Position numbers and translations under genes: made by a program
Notes under the pieces: generated by a model
Told to the model about the DNA's origin: nothing
Databases searched by the model: none
What the model saw: the letters and a program-made list of their open reading frames with translations, nothing else
Assembly (NCBI RefSeq): GCF_001021505.1
Contig: NZ_LDPO01000023.1
Coordinates: 1-64,000 of the forward strand
Direction of reading: 5' to 3'
Origin: Mycolicibacter heraklionensis
Lineage (GTDB): Bacteria > Actinomycetota > Actinomycetes > Mycobacteriales > Mycobacteriaceae
DNA length: 64,000 bases
Shown: in pieces, positions 55,096 through 64,000 of the stretch
How positions within the stretch are numbered: the stretch's first letter is position 1
Layout: every line of letters begins with the position of its first letter

Positions 55096-56486
55096 GCGAC
55101 CACGAATCCCAGGGCGGCGAGCACGGCGAAGATCGCGAACAGCCAGCGGGCCGCGGGCTGGCCGGCGCTCATCGCGGTGTTGACCACCAGGCCGGCGATG
55201 CCGGCGCCGAACGCCCCGCCGATCAACGTGACGGTGTTGACCGCAGCGGCGGCGGTACCGCCCTCGGCGGGATCGTCGACGCAGCTCATCGCCCACGCCG
55301 ACAGGTGCGGCCAGCCGGCGCCGACGCCGATACCCACGACCAGCAGGGCCAGCGCCCAGATCGCGGCGACCGCGGTCGGGTTGTAGTGGCTCATCCGGGC
55401 GAACGCGACCACCGCCAGACCCGCCGACATCACCAGCGGCGCGCTGATCACCAGGCCGATGACCACTCGCACCTTGCTCACCGACGCGCTGGCGATCTCG
55501 CTAAACGTCCAGCCGGTCGACAGCGCGGCGCCCAGGAAGCCGGCCATCACCGGCGGCAGGTGAGCCAGCCGCTGCCCGAGCAGCGGGATGTACAGGTTGG
55601 CCTTCGTGGTGGCCATCAGCAGGCCCAGCGTCAGGTAGATCCACTTCTCCCGACCCGGGTGGAACGCGCTGGACGGCAGCACCGCCGACGACGAGCGCCG
55701 GTCCACGACCAGGAACAGCCCCAGCAGGACCCCGCCCGCGACCAGCAGACCTGCCGCACCGATGAGACTGCGCGGCAACTGCGCGACACTGACCGCCAGC
55801 GCGGCGCCGCCCAGCAGCAGCAGCGACCGCACCGGGATCTTCATCGGCTCGCCGCGGTGCCCGCTGGTCCCGGCCGGCAGCACCACGCTCACTGCCACGC
55901 CCATCGCCACGGTCAGCATCGCCATGACACCGAACGCCCACCGCCAGATACCGAACTGCGCAAACAGGCCGCCGGCCGCCGGGCCAACCAGGGTGCCGAT
56001 CCCCCACATGGCCGAGACCAGTCCCGACGCCCGGGTCCACAACCAGCTGGGTAGGACCGCGTTGATCAGCGCCCACCCCAGCCCGGCCAACAGGCCGCCG
56101 CCTATGCCCTGCAGGGTGCGACCTACCAGCAGAACTTCCATCTCGGGCGCCAGCGCACAGAGCACCGTGCCCAGGCCGAACGACAGCAGACCCATCAGGT
56201 AGGCCGCGCGGGACCCCACCCGGACCAGCACCGCGTTGGCCGCGGCTGCGGCGATCACGGATCCGACCAGGTACAGGGTGGTCACCCAGGCGTAAAACCG
56301 CTCACCGCCGATGTCCTTGATCGTGTTGGGCAGCAGGCTGATCGTCAGGAACTCATTGGTGGCGTACAGCGCCACACCGCCGGCCAGCACGGCCGCGGTG
56401 CCCAGATAGCGCTTACCGAGCAGCTCACGCCAGCTGCCAGTGCTAACAGCGGGCTCATGCACCACCGCTTCAGTCAGTTCCACCAC
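55047..56486 (-). CDS. Major facilitator superfamily drug exporter
   Basis: A 479-residue, probably 14-segment MFS transporter matching Mtb Rv1634, a reported drug efflux pump. It has the exporter motifs GRTLQGIGGGLLAG and GPAAGGLFAQFGIWRWAF (motif C region). The N-terminus is the ATG at 56486. Its last 49 bases overlap the antisense end of the acr3-arsC gene, marking the right edge of the arsenic island. Confidence 0.92.
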   Translation of the reverse strand: MVELTEAVVHEPAVSTGSWRELLGKRYLGTAAVLAGGVALYATNEFLTISLLPNTIKDIGGERFYAWVTTLYLVGSVIAAAAANAVLVRVGSRAAYLMGLLSFGLGTVLCALAPEMEVLLVGRTLQGIGGGLLAGLGWALINAVLPSWLWTRASGLVSAMWGIGTLVGPAAGGLFAQFGIWRWAFGVMAMLTVAMGVAVSVVLPAGTSGHRGEPMKIPVRSLLLLGGAALAVSVAQLPRSLIGAAGLLVAGGVLLGLFLVVDRRSSSAVLPSSAFHPGREKWIYLTLGLLMATTKANLYIPLLGQRLAHLPPVMAGFLGAALSTGWTFSEIASASVSKVRVVIGLVISAPLVMSAGLAVVAFARMSHYNPTAVAAIWALALLVVGIGVGAGWPHLSAWAMSCVDDPAEGGTAAAAVNTVTLIGGAFGAGIAGLVVNTAMSAGQPAARWLFAIFAVLAALGFVVAYRASRGAGELVGGTA

Positions 56487-56545
56487 CGCTTGCAGTCAAT
56501 CACGGATCACCATCACACGCGAAAATGGATCGGCTGCCTGGCGCG

Positions 56546-58726
56546 TCACTTGATTCCGGCCGCGTCCATACCCCGCAGTTCCTTCTTGAGGTCGGCGATC
56601 TCGTCGCGAATCCGGGCCGCCAGCTCGAATTGCAGATCACGCGCCGCGTTCATCATCTGCTCGGTGAGGTCCTTGACCAGATCGGCGAGCTCGGCTCGCG
56701 GCATGTTGCTGGTGTCGCGGCCCTCGAAGACCCCGGCGCTCACGGATTGGCCTGCCCGGCCCGGTGCCCCCTGGGCGCGCCGCCCGCGTGAGGCGTTGCG
56801 GCCCGACCCGGCGACCTCGATGGTTTCGGTGTCCTCCACCTCCCGGTACACCTGGTCGAGGATGTCGGCGATCTTCTTGCGCAGCGGCTGCGGGTCGATG
56901 CCGTTCGCCTCGTTGTAGGCGACCTGCTTGGCCCGGCGGCGTTCGGTTTCGTCGATGGCCTCCCGCATCGAGTCGGTGATCTTGTCGGCGTACATGTGCA
57001 CTTCGCCGGAGACGTTGCGGGCGGCCCGGCCGATGGTCTGGATCAGGCTGCGGGTGGAGCGCAGGAAGCCCTCCTTGTCGGCGTCCAGGATCGCCACCAG
57101 CGACACCTCGGGCAGGTCCAGGCCCTCCCGCAGCAGGTTGATGCCGATCAGCACGTCGTAGTCGCCGAGCCGCAGCTGCCGCAGCAGCTCCACCCGGCGC
57201 AGCGTGTCGACCTCGGAGTGCAGGTAGCGCACCCGAATCCCCATCTCCAGCAGGTAGTCGGTGAGGTCTTCGGCCATTTTCTTGGTCAGCGTGGTCACCA
57301 GCACCCGCTCGTCGGCCGCGGTGCGCTGCCGGATCTCGGCGATCAGGTCGTCGATCTGCCCCTTGGTCGGCTTCACCACCACCTTGGGGTCCACCAGGCC
57401 GGTCGGGCGGATCACCTGCTCGACGAACTCGCCGCTGGCCTGGCTGAGCTCATAGGGGCCCGGAGTGGCCGACATGTAGACCGTCTGGCCGATCCGGTCG
57501 GCGAACTCCTCCCAGGTCAGCGGCCGGTTGTCGCAGGCCGAGGGCAACCGGAACCCGAACTCCACCAGGTTGCGTTTGCGCGACATGTCGCCCTCGTACA
57601 TGCCCCCGATCTGCGGCACGGTGACGTGCGACTCGTCGATGATGAGCAGGAAGTCCTCGGGGAAGTAATCCAGCAGGGTGGCCGGGGGCGTGCCGGCGCC
57701 GCGACCGTCGATGTGGCGCGAATAGTTCTCGATGCCCGAGCAGAAGCCGACCTGACGCATCATCTCGATGTCGTAGTTGGTGCGCATCCGCAGCCGCTGG
57801 GCCTCCAGCAGCTTGCCGTGGTTCTCCAGCTCTTCGAGGCGGGCGGCCAGCTCCTCCTCGATGGTGGAGATGGCCTGCGTCATCCGTTCCGGACCGGCGA
57901 CGTAGTGGGTGGCCGGGAAGATGCGGAGCGAATCGACCTTGCGGACCACGTCCCCGGTGAGCGGATGCAGGTAGTACAGCGCCTCGATCTCGTCGCCGAA
58001 GTACTCGATCCGGACCGCCAGCTCCTCGTAGGACGGGATGATCTCGACGGTGTCGCCGCGCACCCGGAACGAGCCGCGGGTGAACGCCATGTCGTTGCGG
58101 GTGTACTGCACGTCGACCAGCAGCCGCAGCAGGGCGTCGCGCGGCACCTCCACGCCGACCTGCAGCTCGACGGAGCGGTCCAGGTAGGACTGCGGGGTGC
58201 CCAGGCCGTAGATGCAGGACACCGACGCGACCACCACCACGTCGCGCCGGGACAGCAGGCTGGAGGTCGCCGAATGACGCAGCCGCTCGACGTCGTCGTT
58301 GATCGAGCTGTCCTTCTCGATGTAGGTGTCGGTCTGCGCGATATAGGCTTCCGGCTGGTAGTAGTCGTAGTACGAGACGAAATACTCGACTGCGTTGTGC
58401 GGCAGCATCTCTCGTAGCTCGTTTGCCAGCTGCGCGGCCAGCGTCTTGTTCGGCGCCATCACCAGGGTGGGCCGCTGCAGCCGCTCGATCAGCCAGGCCG
58501 CGGTGGCCGACTTGCCGGTGCCGGTGGCGCCGAGCAGCACCACGTCCTTCTCCCCCGAGGTGATGCGGCGTTCCAGTTCGGCAATGGCGGTCGGCTGGTC
58601 GCCGGCCGGCTGGTACTCGCTGACGACGTCGAACCGGCCGCCGGCGCGGACGATGCCCTCGACGGCGTCAGCGGCGGGTCGGTACTCCGAATGCGCGACG
58701 ATGGGGTGTTCCGTTGCGAAGGCCAC
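56546..58726 (-). CDS. uvrB: Excinuclease ABC subunit B
   Basis: A 726-residue helicase-like core of nucleotide excision repair. It has Walker A GATGTGKS, the beta-hairpin YYDYYQPEAYIAQTDTYIEK, the DEAD-type IDESH box and the C-terminal UvrC-binding UVR domain. It is somewhat longer than Mtb UvrB (698) through an insert near residues 17-22 and another before the UVR domain. The GTG at 58726 lies 7 bases after TACTCT (leaderless) and matches the MAFATEHP start of Mtb. Confidence 0.98.
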   Translation of the reverse strand: MAFATEHPIVAHSEYRPAADAVEGIVRAGGRFDVVSEYQPAGDQPTAIAELERRITSGEKDVVLLGATGTGKSATAAWLIERLQRPTLVMAPNKTLAAQLANELREMLPHNAVEYFVSYYDYYQPEAYIAQTDTYIEKDSSINDDVERLRHSATSSLLSRRDVVVVASVSCIYGLGTPQSYLDRSVELQVGVEVPRDALLRLLVDVQYTRNDMAFTRGSFRVRGDTVEIIPSYEELAVRIEYFGDEIEALYYLHPLTGDVVRKVDSLRIFPATHYVAGPERMTQAISTIEEELAARLEELENHGKLLEAQRLRMRTNYDIEMMRQVGFCSGIENYSRHIDGRGAGTPPATLLDYFPEDFLLIIDESHVTVPQIGGMYEGDMSRKRNLVEFGFRLPSACDNRPLTWEEFADRIGQTVYMSATPGPYELSQASGEFVEQVIRPTGLVDPKVVVKPTKGQIDDLIAEIRQRTAADERVLVTTLTKKMAEDLTDYLLEMGIRVRYLHSEVDTLRRVELLRQLRLGDYDVLIGINLLREGLDLPEVSLVAILDADKEGFLRSTRSLIQTIGRAARNVSGEVHMYADKITDSMREAIDETERRRAKQVAYNEANGIDPQPLRKKIADILDQVYREVEDTETIEVAGSGRNASRGRRAQGAPGRAGQSVSAGVFEGRDTSNMPRAELADLVKDLTEQMMNAARDLQFELAARIRDEIADLKKELRGMDAAGIK

Positions 58727-58733
58727 GGAAACC

Positions 58734-58739
58734 AGAGTA
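58734..58739 (-). promoter_or_regulatory. -10 element of uvrB (leaderless start)
   Basis: Minus-strand TACTCT fits TANNNT and ends 7 bases before the GTG at 58726. Confidence 0.5.
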
Positions 58740-58826
58740 GGCCCGGCCGGCGACGATGCAGAGCGCGCCAGCGCGATGAGGAGGAGCCGGGCAATAGACC
58801 GGGGAGCCGACAGGGAGAGGCGGTCA

Positions 58827-59333
58827 GTGGTGCACCCACCCAAGGAAGAGACCTTCGACCTGCACGGCTACACCAACACCGACCCCAAAGGGGTGGTGCG
58901 CGCCGTCGACGTCTACGAGGTGCATCCCTGGGGCCTCTACCTGGCCCGCCCCACCCCGGGGCGGGCCCAATTCCACTACCTGGAGTCCTGGCTGCTGCCG
59001 TCGCTGGGTCTGCGGGCGAGCATCTTCCACTTCAACGCCGGACACGAGCGCGACCAGGACTTCTACCTTGACGTCGGCGAGTACACCGCGGGACCGGAGC
59101 GCTGGCACTCCCGGGACCACTACCTGGACCTGGTGGTCCGCACCGGGTCCAGCGTCGAGCTCACCGACACCGACGAGCTGATGGCCGCCGTCGCCGAGGG
59201 TCTGCTGAGTCAGCATGACGCCGAGCAGGCGGTGCTGCGCGCGGTGGCCGCCGTGGACGGCCTGGCCCGCAACGGCTACGACCTGCACCGCTGGCTGGCC
59301 GACCTCGGAATGCAACTATCCTGGGCCGGGTAA
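58827..59333 (+). CDS. DUF402 family protein
   Basis: A 168-residue protein similar to Mtb Rv1632c. The DUF402 beta-barrel is recognisable by FHYLESWLLPSLGLRASIFHF, DQDFYLDVGEY and HYLDLVVRTG. Some family members are nucleotide phosphatases or FomD-like hydrolases. The GTG at 58827 (or 58830) follows a GGGAGAGG site. It is divergent from uvrB. No specific reaction can be assigned. Confidence 0.85.
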   Translation: MVHPPKEETFDLHGYTNTDPKGVVRAVDVYEVHPWGLYLARPTPGRAQFHYLESWLLPSLGLRASIFHFNAGHERDQDFYLDVGEYTAGPERWHSRDHYLDLVVRTGSSVELTDTDELMAAVAEGLLSQHDAEQAVLRAVAAVDGLARNGYDLHRWLADLGMQLSWAG

Positions 59334-59343
59334 TCTCGCTGAT

Positions 59344-59784
59344 ATGAACGCCAAACTGCGAATCGGTGTCGCCGCTGCCACCACCGCAGCCGTACTCGGG
59401 TGCGGTCAGCTGATCCCGGCGCCGGCGGGGGCCGATGACAACGACACCACCACCGAGCTGCACAACGTGACCTACATCGCGAAGGTCGACGCCTGGTCCA
59501 GCGGCAACGTGGTGACCTTCATGCGCAACGACTACGAGACCGCCAGCGCGGACCTCGACGCGTTCGGCACCCCGTTCGAGGCCAACACCGTGATGTCCGA
59601 CCCCAGCAAGGCCGGCATGGTGATCCGGCTGCGCTTCCCGACCACCGCAACCGTGCACTGCGAGATCAAGGTCGACGACGTCACCACCGTCAAGAGCGAG
59701 CGCTTCATCAACACCTGGGGCAACACCAACGACCCCCACACCGGCGCGATGCTGTGCGGCGCGCTGATCAGCAGCATGGCCTGA
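59344..59784 (+). CDS. Small secreted protein of unknown function
   Basis: A 146-residue protein with a signal peptide (MNAKLRIGVAAATTAAVLGC...PAGA before DDND). The cysteine in AVLGC could be a weak lipobox, so it is either secreted or a lipoprotein. The mature part has two Cys (VHCEIKV, AMLCGAL) that could form a disulfide. It follows the DUF402 gene by 10 bases and is convergent with coaE. I do not recognise a characterised family. Confidence 0.8.
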   Translation: MNAKLRIGVAAATTAAVLGCGQLIPAPAGADDNDTTTELHNVTYIAKVDAWSSGNVVTFMRNDYETASADLDAFGTPFEANTVMSDPSKAGMVIRLRFPTTATVHCEIKVDDVTTVKSERFINTWGNTNDPHTGAMLCGALISSMA

Positions 59785-59800
59785 TCAGGCTTTAACGCAG

Positions 59801-61018
59801 CTAAGGCCGCCACCCGGTGCGATCGGCCCAGGCCCACGCCTGCCGGTAGGCGGCGTCGAACCAGGGTTCCTTGACCTCGGCATACGCCGCGATGCCACCG
59901 TGCGCCCCCGCACGTTCCGCGTCGCGTTTGACGCCCAGGTACTCGGTCCGGGCCTCGGCGTCGGCGGACAGCCAGGCCGGGAACAGCAGGGCGAACTGCT
60001 GATTGGGCCAACCGGCCACTCGGATGTGGACGTTGGTGGCCCGGCCCGGGTCGGCGGAGGCGTGAATCCGCTTCTGCCACAACGCCGGGTCTGCCGCGTG
60101 ATCGAACTCGTCGACGGTGCTGCGGGCGTTGGGCTTTCCGTTGTCGGTGGTGATCGCCTCCACCCGAGGGTAGCCGGCGCGCAGCAGGGATTCGGCGAGT
60201 TCGTCGGCCACCGCGAGGGATTCGACCGTGACCTGGACATCGATGACATCCTTGGCGTCCAGTCCGGGCACCGCCGTGGAGCCGATGTGATCAACGCGGG
60301 TGGCCCGGTGCCCACAGGCGGTGCGCACCCGGGCCAAGATTCGCTGCGCCTGATCCGGCCAGGTCGGATCGGCCGGCATCAGCTGCGTCGGGGACGGCAC
60401 CGTCTGGCGCGTGGTGAGGTTGTGCGCGAACGGCAGGATGCGCTGGTGCCACAGCTCAAGGGCCTGCTTCGACAGCTCATCCGGGTTGCCGGAATTGTCC
60501 AGCCAGACGTCGGCGACGTCGCGTCGCTGCGGCTCGGTGGCCTGCGCGGCAATCCTGGCTCGCGCGTCGTCCTCCGACATACCGCGGTATTCACGCAGCC
60601 GAGCTACTCGGGTTTCTATCTCGGCGTGCACCACGACCACCAGCGGGAAAAGCGGCGCCATCTGAGACTCGACCAGCAGCGGGATGTCCTCGACGATCAC
60701 CGCTTCGTCACCGGCCGCTGCGATCAGCTCAGCACGGCGGTGCGCCACCAGCGGATGCACGATGCCGTTGAGCGTTGCCCGCTTGTCGTCGTCGCTGAAA
60801 GCGATCGCGGCCAGCGCCGGACGGTCCAGTGCCCCGTCCGGCAACAAGATGCCCGGCCCGAAGGCCTCGACCAATGCGGCCAGGCCTTCGGTACCGGGTT
60901 CCACGACCTCGCGTGCGATGACGTCACCGTCGACGATGACGCCACCGCACCGGCTGAAGGTAGCCGACACCGTCGACTTCCCGGCGCCGATACCGCCGGT
61001 CAGACCGATACGCAGCAT
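59801..61018 (-). CDS. coaE: Dephospho-CoA kinase fused to a GrpB/UPF0157 domain
   Basis: A 405-residue fusion like Mtb Rv1631. Residues 1-200 are CoaE, the last step of CoA synthesis, with P-loop GLTGGIGAGKST. Residues about 215-405 are a GrpB/UPF0157 nucleotidyltransferase-fold domain (VDHIGSTAVPGLDAKDVIDVQV). The role of the second domain is unclear; in Mtb it is reported to help folding of the kinase. It follows rpsA by 39 bases on the same strand. Confidence 0.95.
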   Translation of the reverse strand: MLRIGLTGGIGAGKSTVSATFSRCGGVIVDGDVIAREVVEPGTEGLAALVEAFGPGILLPDGALDRPALAAIAFSDDDKRATLNGIVHPLVAHRRAELIAAAGDEAVIVEDIPLLVESQMAPLFPLVVVVHAEIETRVARLREYRGMSEDDARARIAAQATEPQRRDVADVWLDNSGNPDELSKQALELWHQRILPFAHNLTTRQTVPSPTQLMPADPTWPDQAQRILARVRTACGHRATRVDHIGSTAVPGLDAKDVIDVQVTVESLAVADELAESLLRAGYPRVEAITTDNGKPNARSTVDEFDHAADPALWQKRIHASADPGRATNVHIRVAGWPNQQFALLFPAWLSADAEARTEYLGVKRDAERAGAHGGIAAYAEVKEPWFDAAYRQAWAWADRTGWRP

Positions 61019-61057
61019 CTGCGCCCCTTCAAAGCCCCTTCGAGCGCCCAGACGCTA

Positions 61058-62497
61058 CTACGCGCTGTTACCGGCGAGCTTCTCCCGCAGCGCGGCGAGC
61101 TGCTCGTCGCTGGCCAGCGAACCACCGGCCGGAGCCTCGTCGCGGTGCGAACCGTTGGCACCTGAGCGCGGCTCGGCCTGCTCGGCAGCGGCGAACTTCT
61201 CCATCTGCGCGGTGTGCATCTTGTGCCGGCGCTCGGCCTCGGCGTAGCGGGCCTCCCACTCGGTGCGCTGCTTGTCGAAACCGTCGATCCACTCGTTGGT
61301 CTCGGCGTCGAAGCCCTCGGGGAAGATGTAGTTGCCCTGCTCGTCGTAGCTGTCGGCCATGCCGTACTTCGAGGGGTCGAACTCCTCGGTGTAGTCCTCG
61401 TTGGCCTGCTTGAGGCTCAGCGAGATCCGGCGGCGGTCCAGGTCGATGTCGATGACCTTGACCATGGCGTCGTCGCCGACCGCGACCACCTGGTCCGGGA
61501 CCTCGACGTGGTGCTCAGCCAGCTCGGAGATGTGCACCAGACCCTCGATGCCCTCCTCGACACGGACGAACGCACCGAACGGCACCAGCTTGGTGACCTT
61601 GCCCGGGACGATCTGACCGATCGCGTGGGTGCGGGCGAAGTGGCGCCACGGGTCTTCCTGGGTGGCCTTGAGCGACAGCGAAACCCGCTCGCGGTCCATG
61701 TCGACGTCGAGCACCTCGACGGTGACCTCGTCGCCCACCTGGACGACCTCGGACGGGTGGTCGATGTGCTTCCAGGACAGCTCGGAGACGTGCACCAGGC
61801 CGTCCACGCCGCCCAGGTCGACGAAGGCGCCGAAGTTGACGATCGAGGAGACGACGCCCTTGCGGACGGCGCCCTTCTGCAGCTGGTTGAGGAACTCGCT
61901 GCGCACCTCGGACTGGGTCTGCTCCAGCCAGGCGCGACGCGACAGCACCACGTTGTTGCGGTTCTTGTCCAGCTCGATGATCTTGGCTTCGATCTCTTTG
62001 CCGATGTAGGGCTGCAGGTCGCGGACCCGGCGCATCTCCACCAGCGAGGCCGGCAGGAAGCCGCGCAGCCCGATGTCGAGGATCAGGCCGCCCTTGACGA
62101 CCTCGATGACGGTGCCCTTGACGGCCTCGTCCTTCTCCTTGAGCTCTTCGATCGTGCCCCAGGCGCGCTCGTACTGGGCGCGCTTCTTGGACAGGATCAG
62201 ACGACCCTCTTTGTCCTCTTTGGTCAGGACCAGGGCCTCGACCTCATCACCGACGGACACCACCTCGTGGGGGTCGACGTCGTGCTTGATGGACAGTTCG
62301 CGGGAGGGGATGACCCCTTCGGTCTTGTAACCGATGTCGAGCAGGACCTCGTCCCGGTCAACCTTGACGATCGTCCCTTCCACGATGTCGCCATCGTTGA
62401 AGTACTTGATCGTTTTGTCGATGGCGGCGAGAAAGTCCTCGGCCGAGCCGATGTCGTTGACGGCTACTTGCGGCGAGGTGACGGTGGGACTTGGCAT
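61058..62497 (-). CDS. rpsA: 30S ribosomal protein S1
   Basis: A 479-residue S1 with four S1 RNA-binding repeats (starting near residues 33, 120, 205 and 290) and the mycobacterial C-terminal extension. It binds mRNA and, in Mtb, has been discussed as a target of pyrazinoic acid. The start is the ATG at 62497 (MPSPTVTSPQ), identical to Mtb; the upstream frame to 62548 is not conserved. Confidence 0.98.
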   Translation of the reverse strand: MPSPTVTSPQVAVNDIGSAEDFLAAIDKTIKYFNDGDIVEGTIVKVDRDEVLLDIGYKTEGVIPSRELSIKHDVDPHEVVSVGDEVEALVLTKEDKEGRLILSKKRAQYERAWGTIEELKEKDEAVKGTVIEVVKGGLILDIGLRGFLPASLVEMRRVRDLQPYIGKEIEAKIIELDKNRNNVVLSRRAWLEQTQSEVRSEFLNQLQKGAVRKGVVSSIVNFGAFVDLGGVDGLVHVSELSWKHIDHPSEVVQVGDEVTVEVLDVDMDRERVSLSLKATQEDPWRHFARTHAIGQIVPGKVTKLVPFGAFVRVEEGIEGLVHISELAEHHVEVPDQVVAVGDDAMVKVIDIDLDRRRISLSLKQANEDYTEEFDPSKYGMADSYDEQGNYIFPEGFDAETNEWIDGFDKQRTEWEARYAEAERRHKMHTAQMEKFAAAEQAEPRSGANGSHRDEAPAGGSLASDEQLAALREKLAGNSA

Positions 62498-62623
62498 GTG
62501 TTGGGTTGCTCCGGACATTGTGACGTAGTAGGGACGGGGTGCTATCACGCATGCTGCGCATGCGGTGGCCCGCGATCTGGCCTAGGACTAGTCGAGGACT
62601 ACCTGTTGAGGCTACTCGACGCG

Positions 62624-62653
62624 TTGCACGCTGGACAAACCGGTGGCTACGCT
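62624..62653 (+). promoter_or_regulatory. Promoter of the PrsW-like gene (leaderless)
   Basis: A -35-like TTGCAC (62624-62629), 18-base spacer and -10 TACGCT (62648-62653), ending 8 bases before the ATG at 62662. Confidence 0.5.
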
Positions 62654-62661
62654 CCCTCGCT

Positions 62662-63798
62662 ATGCCTCAGATGCGGAACCGGCGGAGAGTCGGAGCGCCG
62701 CTCATCGTGATCGTCCTGCTCGCCATTCTCACCGTGTTCCTGTTGCTGCTGTTCACCGCGGCGAACCCGGGCGGGACGCTGACCGCGCTGGTACTGGCGA
62801 GCATGTCGATGCTGGTGGTGCTGTTGTGCTACCGCTGGCTGGACCGTTGGGAGCCCGAGCCGCGCCGGCTGCTGCAACTGGCGTTCTTGTGGGGAGCGTC
62901 GGTGGCCGTGGTGCTGGCGGTGGCGTTGGAGACCTTCGGGTCATCGGTGGCCACTGTGCGGCCGCTGGTGTCGAAGGCCTTCGACATGGCAGCCATCCAG
63001 GCGCCGTTCATCGAGGAGGCCGCGAAGGGCCTGTTCCTGCTGATCATGCTGACCGGGCGCCGGCGGCTGGCGCTCAACTCGCTGACCGACTGCATGGTCT
63101 ACGCGGGCATCACGGCGGTGGGTTTCGCCTGGATGGAGGACATCGTCTACATCGCGCCGGCCGACTCACCGGCCAAGATGGCCGCGGTGGCCATCGCCCG
63201 GCTGATCTTCGGCCCGTTCGCCCACCCGCTGTTCACCACGATGACCGGGATCGGGGTGTTCTTCGCATTGCGCCGCCACGGCTTCTGGTCGAAAGCCTTC
63301 GTGATCCTGCTCGGCTATCTGGCGGCGGTGGCGATGCACGCCTCGTGGAACGCCTCGCTGGCGATGGGCGGCGGGCAACTTTTCCTGGTGACCTACGTGT
63401 TCTGGTTGGTCCCGGTGTTCCTGCTGATGGTGGTGCTGGGGATGCTGAGCCGCCGGCACGAGCAGCAGCTGGTCGCTTCGAAGCTGCCCGCGATGGTGAC
63501 CGGTGGCCTGATCACCCCCAATGAGGCGTCCTGGCTGGGCTCGATCCGGGCCCGCAAGCTGGCGATCCGCGAGGCGAAGCGCATCGGTGGCCGGCCCGCC
63601 GGTCGGGCCGTCAAGAAGTTCGCCGCCCAGGTGATCCAGCTGGCGTTCATCCGGGATCGCATCGACCGCGGCTTCGGTGATCCCGAGGTGTTCGCGGTGC
63701 AGCAGGAGGACGCCTACGGCGTGGTGGCCGCCCGCACAGCCGCTCCGGTGCTCTACACCATGGCGGGGTATCACTCGCCGGTGCCGGTGCGGCGGTGA
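62662..63798 (+). CDS. PrsW-family intramembrane metalloprotease-like protein
   Basis: A 378-residue polytopic protein with about eight membrane segments. The family motifs are present: FIEEAAKG (the EExxK-type glutamate pair), FAWMEDIVY and HPLFTTMTGIG with a later MHASWNAS histidine. B. subtilis PrsW cleaves an anti-sigma factor; the substrate here is unknown. A basic C-terminal tail (about 270-378) is cytoplasmic. The start at 62662 fits the promoter upstream. Confidence 0.85.
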   Translation: MPQMRNRRRVGAPLIVIVLLAILTVFLLLLFTAANPGGTLTALVLASMSMLVVLLCYRWLDRWEPEPRRLLQLAFLWGASVAVVLAVALETFGSSVATVRPLVSKAFDMAAIQAPFIEEAAKGLFLLIMLTGRRRLALNSLTDCMVYAGITAVGFAWMEDIVYIAPADSPAKMAAVAIARLIFGPFAHPLFTTMTGIGVFFALRRHGFWSKAFVILLGYLAAVAMHASWNASLAMGGGQLFLVTYVFWLVPVFLLMVVLGMLSRRHEQQLVASKLPAMVTGGLITPNEASWLGSIRARKLAIREAKRIGGRPAGRAVKKFAAQVIQLAFIRDRIDRGFGDPEVFAVQQEDAYGVVAARTAAPVLYTMAGYHSPVPVRR

Positions 63799-63816
63799 TC
63801 TTCGGGAGGCATCGCG

Positions 63817-64000
63817 ATGTCGCTGCGCAATCGCCTCACCGACTACTTCGGTATCGAACACCCGATCGTGCTGGCGCCCATGGCGCAAGCTTCCGGCGGC
63901 CGGCTCGCCGCTGCGGTCACGCATGCCGGTGGACTCGGTCTGCTCGGCGGGGGCTACGGCGACGCTGACTGGGTGCAGCGCGAATTCGATGCCGCCGGCG
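63817..64000 (+). CDS. Nitronate monooxygenase/2-nitropropane dioxygenase family, 5' part only
   Basis: The window ends after 61 codons. The N-terminus LTDYFGIEHPIVLAPMAQASGGRLAAAVTHAGGLGLLGGG is the typical FMN-binding TIM-barrel start of NMO/enoyl-reductase-like enzymes. An ATG with CGGGAGG upstream sets the start. The active-site histidine and the rest are beyond the edge. Confidence 0.85.
   Translation, partial: MSLRNRLTDYFGIEHPIVLAPMAQASGGRLAAAVTHAGGLGLLGGGYGDADWVQREFDAAG

Overview
This window is a mycobacterial chromosome segment. It is high-GC and carries PPE and PGRS proteins, an IdeR-type iron box, a LysX fusion and an argCJBDFRGH operon. From memory of the M. tuberculosis (Mtb) map, the gene order runs, in reverse, from tyrS (Rv1689) to rpsA (Rv1630). 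The left edge holds the first bases of a 16S rRNA gene directly downstream of tyrS. That is the known position of the second rRNA operon (rrnB) of mycobacteria with two operons; most slow growers have only one, next to murA. rrnB together with PPE/PGRS proteins suggests a two-operon lineage such as the M. terrae complex (Mycolicibacter), but this is an inference.

Layout. 1-480: start of 16S rRNA, leader and promoter (minus strand). 0.5-7.8 kb: tyrS, mpg, a TetR-controlled ABC exporter, a Trm112-like protein and a large hydrolase/acyl-CoA-synthetase fusion. 7.8-10.4 kb: an intact ABC-F ATPase and an M15 peptidase. 10.4-13.4 kb: an apparent iron/heme operon behind an IdeR box, encoding a siderophore-interacting reductase, a PPE protein and a canonical heme oxygenase. 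13.4-16.9 kb: a PGRS-repeat protein with a signal peptide instead of a PE domain, and a divergent IclR regulator. 16.9-25.3 kb: argCJBDFRGH, transcribed leftward with translationally coupled genes and ARG-box-like sites at argC. 25.4-30.5 kb: a flavin disulfide oxidoreductase and pheST. 30.7-34.8 kb: a second, larger signal-peptide PGRS gene. 34.9-37.1 kb: an adenylate cyclase and a divergent DUF2236 protein. 37.1-39.5 kb: tsnR-rplT-rpmI-infC, with an AUC start codon and a terminator-type leader. 39.5-46.8 kb: lysX, an esterase, small proteins, an HTH_42 protein and a VapBC pair. 46.8-52.7 kb: uvrA, a metallo-hydrolase, a universal stress protein and a cap mannosyltransferase. 52.7-55.1 kb: an arsenic island (arsR, arsI, acr3-arsC fusion) placed exactly between the Rv1635c- and Rv1634-like genes. 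55.0-64 kb: an MFS exporter, uvrB, a DUF402 protein, a secreted protein, coaE-grpB, rpsA, a PrsW-like membrane protein and the start of a nitronate monooxygenase.

The housekeeping backbone is conventional. The accessory insertions are the iron/heme operon, the two PGRS genes, the VapBC pair and the arsenic island. Many starts lie 6-8 bases after a TANNNT -10 element, which fits leaderless transcription, common in mycobacteria, and was used here to choose starts. All gene identities rest on reading the translations by eye; no database search was run.
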